Assembly (NCBI RefSeq): GCF_009759665.1
Contig: NZ_WQNE01000012.1
Location: forward strand, 1 to 64,000
Direction of reading: 5' to 3'
DNA: 64,000 bases
Source: Bradyrhizobium cajani
Lineage (GTDB): Bacteria; Pseudomonadota; Alphaproteobacteria; Rhizobiales; Xanthobacteraceae
Shown: positions 50,223 through 58,964 of the stretch, piece by piece
Layout of the letters: every line of letters starts with the position of its first letter
Position numbering within the stretch: the first letter of the stretch is position 1
Notes under the pieces: generated by a model
The model's database searches: none
What the model saw: only the letters and a program-made list of their open reading frames with translations
What the model was told of the DNA's origin: nothing
Program-made: the position numbers and the translations under genes

Positions 50223-51239
50223 ATGGCTGCGCAATGCGACTACGAGATGTTCGAGGCCGGCGACGTCACGCTCCAGTCCGGCGCCGTCTTCCCTGCGCTG
50301 AAGCTCGCCTACAAGACCTACGGCGCGCTGAGCCCGGCCAGGGATAACGTCATCCTGTATCCGACCTCGTTCAGTGCGCAGCACTTCGACACCGAATGGT
50401 TGATCCGGCCCGATGGCGTGCTCGATCCGACACGCTACTTCGTCATCATCCCGAACCTGCTCGGCAACGGCCTGTCGTCCTCACCGTCGAACACCGCGGC
50501 GCCGTTCCCGCAACTCACCTATCACGATGCAATTGCGGTCCAGCACAGGCTGCTCACCGAGCGCTTCGGCATCACAAAAGTTGCGCTGGTCTATGGCTGG
50601 TCGATGGGCGGGATGCAGGCCTATCATTGGGCGGCGCTGCACCCTGATATGGTCGAGCGCGCAGCCGTGGTCTGCGGCAGCGCGCGCTGTGCGCCCTACA
50701 ATCATGTCTTTCTCGAAAGCGTGAAGGCGGCTCTGACCGCCGATCCCGCCTTCCGCGACGGCCGCTTCGTCGAGAAGCCCGTCGCTGGCTACCGGGCAAT
50801 GGGACGGGTTTATGCCGGCTGGGCGATGTCGCACGGTTTCTATCGCGACGAGATTTGGCGCGAGGCAGGCTTCACCTCGCTGGAGGACTACCTTGTCCGT
50901 ACGTGGGACGCGACTTTCGCGCGGCGCGATGCCAACGATCTTCTGGCCCAGATCGGCATCTGGCAGAACGGCGACGTCAGCCGCTGCACGACATTCGGCG
51001 GCGATTTCGATCGCGCGCTGGCGGCAATCAAGGCGCATATGCTGCTGATGCCGGGAGCGACCGATCGCTATTTCGACGTCCGCGACAACGAGGACGAGCT
51101 CGGCCGGCTCGTCAACGCGAGGTCGGCGGTTCTCCATCCGATCCCGTCGCTGCATGGCCACCGCGCCGGCAACCCCGTCAACAATCCCCGCGATCAGGCC
51201 TTCATCAAGGCCGAGATCGCCGAGCTTCTCGGCAAATAG
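50223..51239 (+). CDS. alpha/beta hydrolase, homoserine O-acetyltransferase (MetX)-like
   Basis: The 338-residue protein follows the MetX layout: LKLAYKTYGALSPARDNVILYPTSFSAQHFDTEWLI, LDPTRYFVIIPNLLGNGLSSSPSNT, nucleophile S127 in VYGWSMGGMQAYHWA, Asp in LLMPGATDRYFDVRDNEDE and His in PSLHGHRAGNP. True MetX is usually longer (about 380-400), so a related esterase or acyltransferase is as likely as methionine synthesis. It is followed 15 bp later by a fatty-acid desaturase gene, suggesting a lipid-related role. Confidence 0.9.
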   Translation: MAAQCDYEMFEAGDVTLQSGAVFPALKLAYKTYGALSPARDNVILYPTSFSAQHFDTEWLIRPDGVLDPTRYFVIIPNLLGNGLSSSPSNTAAPFPQLTYHDAIAVQHRLLTERFGITKVALVYGWSMGGMQAYHWAALHPDMVERAAVVCGSARCAPYNHVFLESVKAALTADPAFRDGRFVEKPVAGYRAMGRVYAGWAMSHGFYRDEIWREAGFTSLEDYLVRTWDATFARRDANDLLAQIGIWQNGDVSRCTTFGGDFDRALAAIKAHMLLMPGATDRYFDVRDNEDELGRLVNARSAVLHPIPSLHGHRAGNPVNNPRDQAFIKAEIAELLGK

Positions 51240-51254
51240 GGCGCGCATCCGATC

Positions 51255-52202
51255 ATGACTGACGCAACCGTTCCAGAGCCCGGCCATCGCTTGAAGCCGT
51301 TGACGCCGGCCATGCTGCGCGAATTGTCGGTGCGCTCCAATCTCAGGGGTGCGGCGCAAAGCCTCGGCCATTACGGCGTCATCGTGCTGATGGGCGCACT
51401 GACCTGGATGGTCGCCTCGCGCCACGGTGTCCTCTGGGCGTTGCCGCTGATGGCGGTGCAGGGCTATTTCGTCGCCTTCCTGTTCATGGCCGTGCACGAG
51501 ACCGCGCACAAGACCGCGTTCAGGAGCCGCGGTCTCAACCTCGCGGTCGGCTATCTCTCGGCCTTCATCATCGGCTTGCCCTACGAATATTACTGCCTGT
51601 TCCACTGGGACCATCACCGCTACACCCAGGATCCGGAGAAAGACCCGGAGCTGATCGTCGGCGTGAAGCCGGCCTCGGACACACAGCTCGCGATCGCCTA
51701 TAGCGGTCTGCTTCAGGTCGCCGGCCGGCTCCGGCTGATGCTCGGCCATGCCGTCACCGGCAAGGTCACGGTGCCCTGGATCCCCGAGAGCAAGCGCGCC
51801 ACCATCGTGCGAGAGGCGCGGACCTATGTCGCGCTTTACGTGCTGCTGCTCGCGCTCTCGCTGTGGTTCTCCTCGGCGCTGCTGCTCTGGGGCTGGATCG
51901 TTCCGCTGATCATCGGGCAGTTCTTCCTGCGCCCCTATCTCTACGCAGAACACACCGGCTGCGACCGCACCCGCAGCGCCTTCCAGAACACCCGCACCAC
52001 CTATACCGGCGCGATCGTCAAGTGGTTTGCGTGGAACATGCCCTACCATGTCGAGCACCACGCCTATCCCTCGATCCCCTTTCACGCGCTTCCCAAGCTG
52101 AACGAGCTCGTCGACGGCGAGATCGTCCATCGCGGTCGCGGCTACATCAGAACGACGCGCGAGACCTGGGCCTGGTTTCGCCGGCAGCGACAGGATAATT
52201 GA
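51255..52202 (+). CDS. fatty acid desaturase (membrane di-iron)
   Basis: The 315-residue protein has four predicted membrane helices and the three histidine boxes: H81-ETA-H85 (HETAHKTAF), H117-WD-H120-H121 (HWDHHRYTQ) and HVEHHAYPS near residue 265. These bind the di-iron centre that inserts double bonds or hydroxyls into acyl or carotenoid-like chains. It is co-directional with, and 15 bp after, the MetX-like gene. A good terminator follows 9 bp after the stop. Confidence 0.93.
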   Translation: MTDATVPEPGHRLKPLTPAMLRELSVRSNLRGAAQSLGHYGVIVLMGALTWMVASRHGVLWALPLMAVQGYFVAFLFMAVHETAHKTAFRSRGLNLAVGYLSAFIIGLPYEYYCLFHWDHHRYTQDPEKDPELIVGVKPASDTQLAIAYSGLLQVAGRLRLMLGHAVTGKVTVPWIPESKRATIVREARTYVALYVLLLALSLWFSSALLLWGWIVPLIIGQFFLRPYLYAEHTGCDRTRSAFQNTRTTYTGAIVKWFAWNMPYHVEHHAYPSIPFHALPKLNELVDGEIVHRGRGYIRTTRETWAWFRRQRQDN

Positions 52203-52210
52203 ACCAACGC

Positions 52211-52242
52211 AAAGCTCCGGTCGCGGTGCGACCGGAGCTTTG
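52211..52242 (+). terminator. intrinsic terminator (bidirectional)
   Basis: AAAGCTCCGGTCGC pairs with GCGACCGGAGCTTT around a GGT loop. Flanked by A and T on the two sides, it can serve the desaturase gene and the converging small gene. Confidence 0.85.
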
Positions 52243-52258
52243 TCGTGAAGGCGAGGTA

Positions 52259-52507
52259 TCAGTAGTAGGCGCAGACATTCACGACGCGGACGCGCAGGCC
52301 GTGACGGGTCCGGACCAGGCGCTCCTGGTAGCAGTTGCTGACGCCGGTGTTGACGTAGACGCCGCCAAAGCCCCAGCCCGGACCCCAGCCATGACCCCAG
52401 TGGTGATGATGGAAGCCGCCGGCCGAGGCGGCGGTGGGCGCGAGAGCGGCAACGCCGAGCGAGCCGGCAGCGATCAGTCCGATTGCAAGCTTACGAAACA
52501 TCTTCAT
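52259..52507 (-). CDS. small secreted Gly/His/Trp-rich protein
   Basis: The 82-residue product has a signal peptide (MKMFRKLAIGLIAAGSLGVA, cleavage about ASA-GG), then GGFHHHHWGHGWGPGWGFGGVYV and a short C-terminus with two cysteines (SNCYQERLV and VNVCAYY) that may form a disulphide. The His cluster could bind metal. Small proteins of this type occur in Bradyrhizobium without known function. Confidence 0.8.
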   Translation of the reverse strand: MKMFRKLAIGLIAAGSLGVAALAPTAASAGGFHHHHWGHGWGPGWGFGGVYVNTGVSNCYQERLVRTRHGLRVRVVNVCAYY

Positions 52508-52637
52508 TCTCCATTTGGCTCAGGGCCGTTGTTGTGTCCCTGCTTCTCGGTCGAGGCGAAGCGTGAACGCGTTCACGGCGCACGGGGAGAATCGTGTTTC
52601 AGGATTGTTTCGTCGGCTGCGACAAAATGTGCCGCCG

Positions 52638-53618
52638 TCATGCTTTCCGCGCCGTGCGATAGCGCGCGGCCATGGCCTGCGTCAGCTCGATCATCTTCTC
52701 GCGGAGATCGGCAGGCTCCAGCACTTCGGCCTCGGGGCCGAGCCGCAACAATTCGGCTGCAGCGTGCCACGACGTCTTGCCGACCGGCACCCTGGCGATG
52801 CGCCAGCCGTCGGCATCTGCGGTCTCTTCAAGCTGGGTGCGGGCCTTGACGTAAGGCTGGCTCAGCGCGTCGAGCAGCTTGACGCCGAACGGCGACAGCC
52901 GGACGATCGCGACATTGGGATGCATCTCGGCCTCGAGGCGAAGCGTCGCGGCCCGCCAATAGGCGGCGAGATCGAAGTCGGCGGGACGCTCGAAGCCATC
53001 ATCGAGCGCCGTGCAGTCGAGCACCCGTGCGATGCGATAGGTGCGCACGCTGCCGTCGACTTGCCCTGCGAGATACCAGCTGCCGCCTTTCAGCACGAGG
53101 CCGAGCGGGGCGACGCGGCGCTGCTTCTCGGCGCGCCAGCTCTGGTAGTGGATTTTTATGAGCGTCCCGCGCAGGGCCGCGCCGGCGATCGTGCGCAGAT
53201 GCTTTGGTTCTTCCGCCTCACCGAACCAGCCCGGCGCGTCCAGGTGAAAACGCTCCTGCATCCGCCCGGCGTCCTCGCGCACATTGGCAGGCAGTGCGGC
53301 CATCAGCTTGTTCTGCGCGGCGATCATCGCGGCATCGAGCCCGAGCGCCGCGGCCGGGCCTGGCAATCCGGCCAGGAACAGCGCGCCTGCCTCGCTCTGC
53401 GACAAGCCGTTCAGCCGCACGCGATAGCCGTCGAGCAGACGATAGCCGCCCTCCGCGCCGCGATCGGCATAAACAGGAACGCCCGACGCCGCGAGCGCGT
53501 CGATGTCGCGATAGATCGTGCGCACTGACACCTCGCAGGCCTCCGCGAGCTCAGGCGCGGTGACCTGCCCCCGGGCCTGGAGGGTGGTGAGGATCGACAG
53601 CATCCGGCTCGCGCGCAT
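52638..53618 (-). CDS. YafY-type HTH/WYL-domain regulator
   Basis: The 326-residue protein has an N-terminal HTH_11 (RMLSILTTLQARGQVTAPELAEACEVSVRTIYRDIDALAASGVPVYADRGAEGGYRLLDGY) and a WYL domain (HYQSWRAEKQRRVAPLGLVLKGGSWYLAGQVDGSVRTYRIARVLDC). WYL proteins sense nucleic acid or other ligands. It is divergent from a GST gene, and a 27-bp inverted repeat (53631-53657) lies in the shared gap. Confidence 0.92.
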   Translation of the reverse strand: MRASRMLSILTTLQARGQVTAPELAEACEVSVRTIYRDIDALAASGVPVYADRGAEGGYRLLDGYRVRLNGLSQSEAGALFLAGLPGPAAALGLDAAMIAAQNKLMAALPANVREDAGRMQERFHLDAPGWFGEAEEPKHLRTIAGAALRGTLIKIHYQSWRAEKQRRVAPLGLVLKGGSWYLAGQVDGSVRTYRIARVLDCTALDDGFERPADFDLAAYWRAATLRLEAEMHPNVAIVRLSPFGVKLLDALSQPYVKARTQLEETADADGWRIARVPVGKTSWHAAAELLRLGPEAEVLEPADLREKMIELTQAMAARYRTARKA

Positions 53619-53630
53619 GGGATCTTAAAC

Positions 53631-53657
53631 CATACCTGACACAGGATGTCAGGTATG
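53631..53657. promoter_or_regulatory. operator of the WYL regulator
   Basis: CATACCTGACA and TGTCAGGTATG are perfect 11-bp inverted arms around CAGGA. The core CTGACA-N-GGATGT is shared with the site at 61127-61148 beside the second WYL gene. It lies 13 bp before the regulator start and 49 bp before the GST start. Confidence 0.85.
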
Positions 53658-53705
53658 CTCCTCTAGAAGAAGCGCCATCGCCTGCCGGCCAGATGGAGAC
53701 CTGCC

Positions 53706-54350
53706 ATGACCGATCCGAACCGCATCACGCTGTATTATTCGCCGCAAAGCCGCGCCACCGGCACGCGGGTGCTGCTGGAGGAGCTGGGCGCGCCCTACGA
53801 TCTCCATGTCCTCAACATGAAGGCCGGCGAGCAGCGTCAGGGCGCCTATCTCGCCATCAATCCGCTCGGCAAGGTGCCGGCGGTCCGCCACGGCGAGGCG
53901 CTGGTGACCGAGCAGGTCGCGATCACCATTTACCTTGCCGATCTCTTCCCGCAGGCCGGGCTGACGCCCGCCCTCAACGATTCGCTGCGCGGTCCTTATC
54001 TGCGCTGGATCGCCTATTACGGCGCCTCCTTCGAGCCGGCCATGATCGACAAGTTCATGCAACGCGAGCCGGCACCGATCACGCAATCGCCCTATGCCGA
54101 CTACGACACCATGCTCGGCGCGCTTGAGGCGCAATTGTCAAAGGGGCCGTATCTGCTCGGCGAGCGCATGACGGCCGCGGATATCTTGTGGGGCGTCGCG
54201 TTCAGCTGGACCATGATGTTCGGCATCGTGCCGAAGAAAGACGTATTCATTCGTTATGCCGAGCGGATTACGTCACGTCCTGCGTTCCAGCGGATCAACG
54301 CCGCCGACGATGAGATGGCGGCGCAGCATGCCGCGGCCGCTGGTGGTTGA
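53706..54350 (+). CDS. glutathione S-transferase
   Basis: The 214-residue protein has a thioredoxin-fold domain (ITLYYSPQSRATGTRVLLEELGAPYDLHVLNMKAGEQ, then INPLGKVPAVRHGEALVTEQVAITIYLADLFP with cis-Pro in KVPAV) and a helical C-terminal domain (LLGERMTAADILWGVAF). It probably detoxifies electrophiles. It is divergent from the WYL regulator, which likely controls it. Confidence 0.93.
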   Translation: MTDPNRITLYYSPQSRATGTRVLLEELGAPYDLHVLNMKAGEQRQGAYLAINPLGKVPAVRHGEALVTEQVAITIYLADLFPQAGLTPALNDSLRGPYLRWIAYYGASFEPAMIDKFMQREPAPITQSPYADYDTMLGALEAQLSKGPYLLGERMTAADILWGVAFSWTMMFGIVPKKDVFIRYAERITSRPAFQRINAADDEMAAQHAAAAGG

Positions 54351-54367
54351 ATGATCCGGGGTTGCAG

Positions 54368-54802
54368 ATGACGAAGCCGATGCACACGACCAACTGCTTC
54401 AACACCTTCATCCGGGTTGCCGAAGACTGTCCCGCGCGTACTGGCGAGGAGCCGCCGCTCCGCGGGGGAAAGCCGACGGTGGCGTGCCTGCAATACGGAA
54501 TGATCGCGAAGGCGCCCTACAAATACACGTCCGACGACGTGATCTTCGCGACGTCTGCGCCGGGACGCGAGCTCGATGTGAAGGCGACGAAAACGGAGAA
54601 GCATGCGGCCCGTGAAGCGTTCTTCTCCCGGGGGCAGGCGTGCATGAGGGCGTCGAGCCTGGGCAAGCGCTTCGGCTGGGGCGTTCATGCCGACAGTGAG
54701 GGGCGGATCGCGATCTACGCCGTCGACAGCAAACGCTACCAGGCGCTGGTCCGCGATCCCAAGCTCACGCAGGTGCGCGCGATGCGGTCGAAGCGGGCGT
54801 GA
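54368..54802 (+). CDS. DUF6157 family protein
   Basis: The 144-residue protein reads MHTTNCFNTFIRVAEDCPARTGEEPP, CLQYGMIAKAPYKYTSDDVIFATSA, then ACMRASSLGKRFGWGVHADSEGRIAIYAVDSKRYQALVRDPKLTQV. This matches the DUF6157 pattern found widely in bacteria; the function is unknown. The ATG at 54368 is used, and 54380 is possible. Its stop directly abuts the stop of the converging hydratase gene. Confidence 0.82.
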   Translation: MTKPMHTTNCFNTFIRVAEDCPARTGEEPPLRGGKPTVACLQYGMIAKAPYKYTSDDVIFATSAPGRELDVKATKTEKHAAREAFFSRGQACMRASSLGKRFGWGVHADSEGRIAIYAVDSKRYQALVRDPKLTQVRAMRSKRA

Positions 54803-55588
54803 TCAGAATTTTGGCGGGCGCTTCTCCGCGAACGCCTTGATGCCTTCCTTGATCTCGTCGCCGCGCATGCTGTCGCGGTGGCGCTGGTCGGCGGCTTGCT
54901 CGTCCAGCTCGCCGCGGGCGAACTCGTTGATGGCGCGCTTCATGCCGCGCATCGCCTGCGGCGCGTTGCCGGCGAGGACGCCAGCGAGCTTGTCGACCTC
55001 CTCGTCCAGGAATTCCACCGGCACCATCGCGGTGAGATAGCCGATCCGCAGCATCTCCGGCGCGCTGATCTTCTGCGCTGTCAGGAACAGCTTCTTCGCA
55101 TTGTCGACGCCGAGCCGCGTGACGTAGCGTTTGATGCCGCTCCTGTAATAGTGCAGCCCGAGCCGCGCCGCCGGCATGAACATCTCCGCCGTGTCGACGC
55201 CGATGCGGAAATCGCAGGCGAGCGCGAGGTCGGTCGAGCCGCCATAGACGCCGCCGTTGAGTCGGCAGATCGTCGGCACGCCGAGATCCTCCAGCCGGTT
55301 GACCACCACCTCGAACGCCGAGCCCGCGCTCTGCTGCTCGTTCGCGCTCACCGCCCGTTCGGCGACCGAGTTGAGATCGTAGCCGGCGGAGAAGGCGCGG
55401 CCGGTGCCGGTCAGCACCAGCACGCGGATGGCCGGATCGGCCTCGATCCGGTCGAACAATTTCACGAGCGCGCCGAGATCCTCGGCCTGGAGCCGGTTGA
55501 GATGTTTCGGCCGGTTGAGGCGGATGGTGGCGCGGGCGCCGGCGATGTCGAGCACGGGGCCAGAGGCCGTGTCGGCGGTGTCCGACAT
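54803..55588 (-). CDS. enoyl-CoA hydratase/isomerase family protein
   Basis: The 261-residue crotonase-fold protein has ARATIRLNRPKHLNRLQAED, the oxyanion loop LTGTGRAFSAGYDLNSV, and VPTICRLNGGVYGGSTDLALACDFRIG. The C-terminus carries DEQAADQRHRDSMRGDEIKEGIKAFAEKRPPKF, typical of this family. GGAGAC precedes the ATG. It lies 12 bp downstream of the potassium channel gene, so the two are probably co-transcribed. Confidence 0.92.
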   Translation of the reverse strand: MSDTADTASGPVLDIAGARATIRLNRPKHLNRLQAEDLGALVKLFDRIEADPAIRVLVLTGTGRAFSAGYDLNSVAERAVSANEQQSAGSAFEVVVNRLEDLGVPTICRLNGGVYGGSTDLALACDFRIGVDTAEMFMPAARLGLHYYRSGIKRYVTRLGVDNAKKLFLTAQKISAPEMLRIGYLTAMVPVEFLDEEVDKLAGVLAGNAPQAMRGMKRAINEFARGELDEQAADQRHRDSMRGDEIKEGIKAFAEKRPPKF

Positions 55589-55600
55589 TCTTGTCTCCTT

Positions 55601-56710
55601 TTACTTGTTCTCGAGCGCGCGCCGCTTCGCCTCGGCGTCGATGGTCTCGGCGAGATCGGGGTGCCGCGCCATCAGCACGCGGAAATCGACGAGGTCGAGC
55701 ACCAGCAGGCGCGACACCTTCGTGGTCGAGACGTTGGCGCCGCGCACGTTGTTGCCGAGCAGCGCCATCTCGCCGAAGAAGGCGCCCTCGCCGAGCTGTA
55801 CCTTCTTGCCGGGCAGGTCGACCTCGACCTCGCCGGCGGCGATGAAATACATGCAGTCGCCCTGCGCGCCCTTGCGGATGATCATGGTGCGCGCCGGCAG
55901 CTCCATGGTGCGGAGCATGTGGGTGACGTCGGCGATGGCCGCGGGGCCGAGCGCCGCGAAGAACGGCACCTTGCTGACGGATTCCCAGGTCTTGAGAAAA
56001 TTGTCGCGCCGGGTTTCCGCGGCGAAGCCGGTCGCCAGGATACCGGTCCAGAGACCGAACACGCCGAGGCCGGAGATCATCACCAGTGCCGCGACCACGC
56101 GGCCCAATGGCGTGACCGGCACGACGTCGCCATAGCCCGTCGTCGTCAGGGTCACCACCGCCCACCACAGCGCGGACGGCACGCTGCCGAAGGTTTGCGG
56201 CTGCACGTCTCGCTCCAGATAGTACTCGGCGACGGAGGCGAGGAAGACCACCATCAGGAAGATCACGAGCACGCTGAGCAGCGGTCCCGATTCCAGCACC
56301 AGCACGCGGCGAAGCTGCCGCAGGCCCGGAATGCCCGGCACCACCTTCAGCACCCAGAGCACGCTGAGCAGCCAGGCCGTCTTCGGCTCGGCGCCGAGCA
56401 GCAGCGCGACCGGCACGGCCAGCGCTCCGACCGCGTCGACGATGCCAGCGGAGGACGACATGTAGAGCGAAAGACGCCCCTGGCGCGCCATATGGCGCAG
56501 CCGGACCCCCCATTCGAACACGAAGTAGGCGAGGCAGGCCCACAGCACGACATCGACCCAGCGGTGCGCCGCCTCATAGGCCGGATTGACCGTCAGCAGC
56601 ACCATGCTGAGCACGCCGACGCCGACTGCCACGTAGGCCGCCTTGGTCATGTTGCGGCCGGCCGTGGCGGCCGCGAACTGGGCCAGAGCAGAGATCAGCG
56701 GCTTGGACAT
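55601..56710 (-). CDS. voltage-gated-type K+ channel with cyclic nucleotide-binding domain (MloK1-like)
   Basis: The 369-residue protein has six predicted membrane segments, with an S4-like segment carrying R131, R134 and R135 (LRQLRRVLVLE), the pore helix and filter T190-TGYGD195 (LWWAVVTLTTTGYGD), and a C-terminal CNBD (about 247-369). The phosphate-binding cassette is FFGEMALLGNNVRGANV near 311-327, with the conserved Glu and Arg. This matches MloK1 of Mesorhizobium in size and order, with no C-linker. It should be a cAMP-gated potassium channel in the inner membrane. Confidence 0.94.
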   Translation of the reverse strand: MSKPLISALAQFAAATAGRNMTKAAYVAVGVGVLSMVLLTVNPAYEAAHRWVDVVLWACLAYFVFEWGVRLRHMARQGRLSLYMSSSAGIVDAVGALAVPVALLLGAEPKTAWLLSVLWVLKVVPGIPGLRQLRRVLVLESGPLLSVLVIFLMVVFLASVAEYYLERDVQPQTFGSVPSALWWAVVTLTTTGYGDVVPVTPLGRVVAALVMISGLGVFGLWTGILATGFAAETRRDNFLKTWESVSKVPFFAALGPAAIADVTHMLRTMELPARTMIIRKGAQGDCMYFIAAGEVEVDLPGKKVQLGEGAFFGEMALLGNNVRGANVSTTKVSRLLVLDLVDFRVLMARHPDLAETIDAEAKRRALENK

Positions 56711-56862
56711 GCGGGAGTGCGGCTCGGCTTCGGTTTTTGCGGTCCCGGCTGGAACCTCAGCGCCAAAGTGCCTGCCCCGGCCGAGGCCGTCAACGACGGG
56801 AGCGCAGTATCGTCGAACGGGGGGACGAAGCCGGGCCGGGCAGAGCAGTGGCGGACGAGCCG

Positions 56863-57081
56863 TCACCTGAAATGCGGCGGCTCGTCGTAGCCGCGGCGGC
56901 TGCTGAAGAACAGCAGCACCATCAGGCCGACGCCGACGACGACGGAAAATCCCGCCCCAAGCGCCAGCGCCACATAACCTTCCGTCGGGATCGGGTCGCC
57001 TTCGACCGCCATCGCGGAATAAGCGAAATAGCCAACCGCTGCCAACATTCCCAGCAGGCAGATGATGAGGAGCGTACGCAT
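56863..57081 (-). CDS. small two-helix membrane protein
   Basis: The 72-residue protein starts MRTLLIICLLGMLAAVGYFAYSAMA (membrane helix 1), with an extracytoplasmic loop VEGDPIPTEGYVALAL, and then AGFSVVVGVGLMVLLFFSSRRG (helix 2), ending DEPPHFR. The ATG at 57081 gives a clean first helix; a longer reading adds an unlikely basic extension. Function unknown. Confidence 0.75.
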   Translation of the reverse strand: MRTLLIICLLGMLAAVGYFAYSAMAVEGDPIPTEGYVALALGAGFSVVVGVGLMVLLFFSSRRGYDEPPHFR

Positions 57082-57186
57082 GGCGCGTTCTCCGGCTGTA
57101 TCCGGAAGCCAACGGTTGCGGATGGCGACGGTTCCCGAGTTCCGGCCGCTCATCCACGGCAAGACGTCCCTTCAACTCGCCCCTGA

Positions 57187-58632
57187 TCACGCGCTCTGCG
57201 CGGTCTTCACCACAACGACGTTGCTGTCGTCGTGCTCGGATGGGCCGGCATCGCGGGCGGCCTTTTCGATCTCGCCCGCGTGACGTTTCAGGTAGTCGCG
57301 GCGCATGCCGATCTCGTCGCGGACGAACTCGTAGCCGAGCTTGAAGGTGTCGAGCCCGTCGGTGCTGATTGTGCCGTCTCTGAGCCCGACCACCGCGCCG
57401 CGCAGGATGCCCTCCAGCTCGTCCTGGAGACATTCGAGCTGGTCCAGCGAATGGGCGTGCTCGATCCGCTCGCCGACGTCCAGGATTGCGGTGGAGAGCT
57501 CGCTGGCCTTCTCCGGCGCGATCCTTGTGATCTTGGCGTAGATGGCGGCGAAGATCGAGCCGATGACGCTGAGCGCGGCGGCGCCCAGATACATCATGTC
57601 GCTGTACTTATCCATGAACGACTTGGTGTCGTCGTTGATGTAGTCGGCCGCCCCCTGATGCGCCATCACGAAGGCGTCCTTCTCGGTGGAGGCCGGCTCG
57701 ATCCGGGTGGCGAAACCGCTGTCGAGGCCGAGCGCCGATTTGTTCTCGTAGACGATGCGCGCCAGCTCCCCGGCCGTCGTCACCGACATCCTGGATTGCG
57801 TGACCAGCAGCCATTCGAGCCCGATCGTGTCGAGCTCGTCGTCGGGAATTTCCGGCGCCGCCGACAGCATTCCGGCCGTCAGCGTCTCGCTGGAAATGCC
57901 GGGGAATTTGCGCGCCAGCGCCGTCACCTCGTCGATCGCGTTCAGCGTGAAGCCGCCGCGCTTGGCGACCTGTTCATAGGCCTTGTCCCGCACGGCCTTC
58001 GAGGCATGGACGATGGCGATCACCGCGCCGAAGCCGCTGGCCGGCGCGAGCAGCTTGTCGAGCGTTGCGCCCTGCGGCGCCATCTGGATCCTTGCAGCCT
58101 CGGGGCCGTCGGGGACGTCGAGGATGCTGCGGACGAAGGCGAGCGAGGATTCGTTGTCAGCGATGACGGCGATCTTCTTCTTCTTCAGCTCGGCGAGCGA
58201 CTTGATCTTCTTGCTGCCGGGGCCGAGCAGGAGCACGAGATCGCGCTCGAGGATCGCGAGCGCGCGCGCCCGCAGCGGCACCTTGGCGTCGGTGCGCACG
58301 ACCGCGAGGTCGGCCTGCTTGCGGTCGAACTGGGCGAGCGCCTTGGCATTGTCCGGGTTGTTGACGATCTTGATCCGGAAGCGCGAGGCGTTGTTCTTCA
58401 GGACGGCGGCGAGCTTGGCCGCGAACAGCGCTTCGTCGCTGTTGGGGGCGCCGACGGCGAAGGTCAGCGTCTCGGAATTGTGCACCAGCATGCGGCCGGC
58501 CCAGACGGTGACGAGCGACAGGAGCAGGGTCAGCACGACGTAGAGAAGCACCTGCTGCTGATTGGTTTTGATCACCTTGGGACGCTGGGGCGGCGGTTCA
58601 GTCGGTGGCGAGCTGGGGCCGTCAGCACTCAT
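57187..58632 (-). CDS. TAXI family (TRAP-associated) solute-binding protein, membrane-anchored
   Basis: The 481-residue protein has an N-terminal membrane anchor (QQQVLLYVVLTLLLSLVTVWAGRML, about 25-50), a TAXI/NMT1-like binding domain (LTFAVGAPNSDEALFAAKLAAVL ... DLAVVRTDAKVP ... KIAVIADNESSLAFVRSIL), a second membrane segment near 345-365 (YLGAAALSVIGSIFAAIYAKI) and a cytoplasmic helical tail. TAXI proteins bind substrates for TRAP transporters, but the tail and lack of a permease gene nearby suggest a signalling or sensor role. Confidence 0.87.
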   Translation of the reverse strand: MSADGPSSPPTEPPPQRPKVIKTNQQQVLLYVVLTLLLSLVTVWAGRMLVHNSETLTFAVGAPNSDEALFAAKLAAVLKNNASRFRIKIVNNPDNAKALAQFDRKQADLAVVRTDAKVPLRARALAILERDLVLLLGPGSKKIKSLAELKKKKIAVIADNESSLAFVRSILDVPDGPEAARIQMAPQGATLDKLLAPASGFGAVIAIVHASKAVRDKAYEQVAKRGGFTLNAIDEVTALARKFPGISSETLTAGMLSAAPEIPDDELDTIGLEWLLVTQSRMSVTTAGELARIVYENKSALGLDSGFATRIEPASTEKDAFVMAHQGAADYINDDTKSFMDKYSDMMYLGAAALSVIGSIFAAIYAKITRIAPEKASELSTAILDVGERIEHAHSLDQLECLQDELEGILRGAVVGLRDGTISTDGLDTFKLGYEFVRDEIGMRRDYLKRHAGEIEKAARDAGPSEHDDSNVVVVKTAQSA

Positions 58633-58964
58633 GTCAGCACTCTGGCCTTATTCTGGGTGGCGGGCGGCTCGCGGATGTGATCGCGGCAGCCGGCCTGAAA
58701 TTCGTAAACGTCTGAAAAAAGAACGATATTCTGTCGTCGATGATAGCGCGACGGCATCGGAAAGCAAATTTCGAGCCGAGGGTAACCTTACTCAACCTGG
58801 CCGCGTCGATAGGTCATCCTATCACCGTTTAGCCACAGTTGGCGATTTTCCAGTTCCCCCCGGCTGCATTCCGCCGCGAGAGATGTCATAAATCGCTCGT
58901 CCCGGCGATTTGACCGGTCCAAGAAGAAGCTGCGCTGAACGCTCCAATTTATCTTGTCACGTCA
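58633..58964. other. 332 bp divergent promoter gap
   Basis: No gene is supported. The gap is AT-richer than its flanks and lies between the divergent TAXI and DUF3307 genes, so it should hold both promoters. No strong palindrome is visible. Confidence 0.5.

Noticed and set aside
50223..51239. Assignment as genuine metX
   Set aside because: The protein is shorter than MetX, lacks methionine-pathway neighbours and sits with a desaturase, so only a MetX-like label is justified.
54878..56890. 670-codon plus-strand frame
   Set aside because: It is antisense to the hydratase and potassium channel genes and has no recognisable domain.
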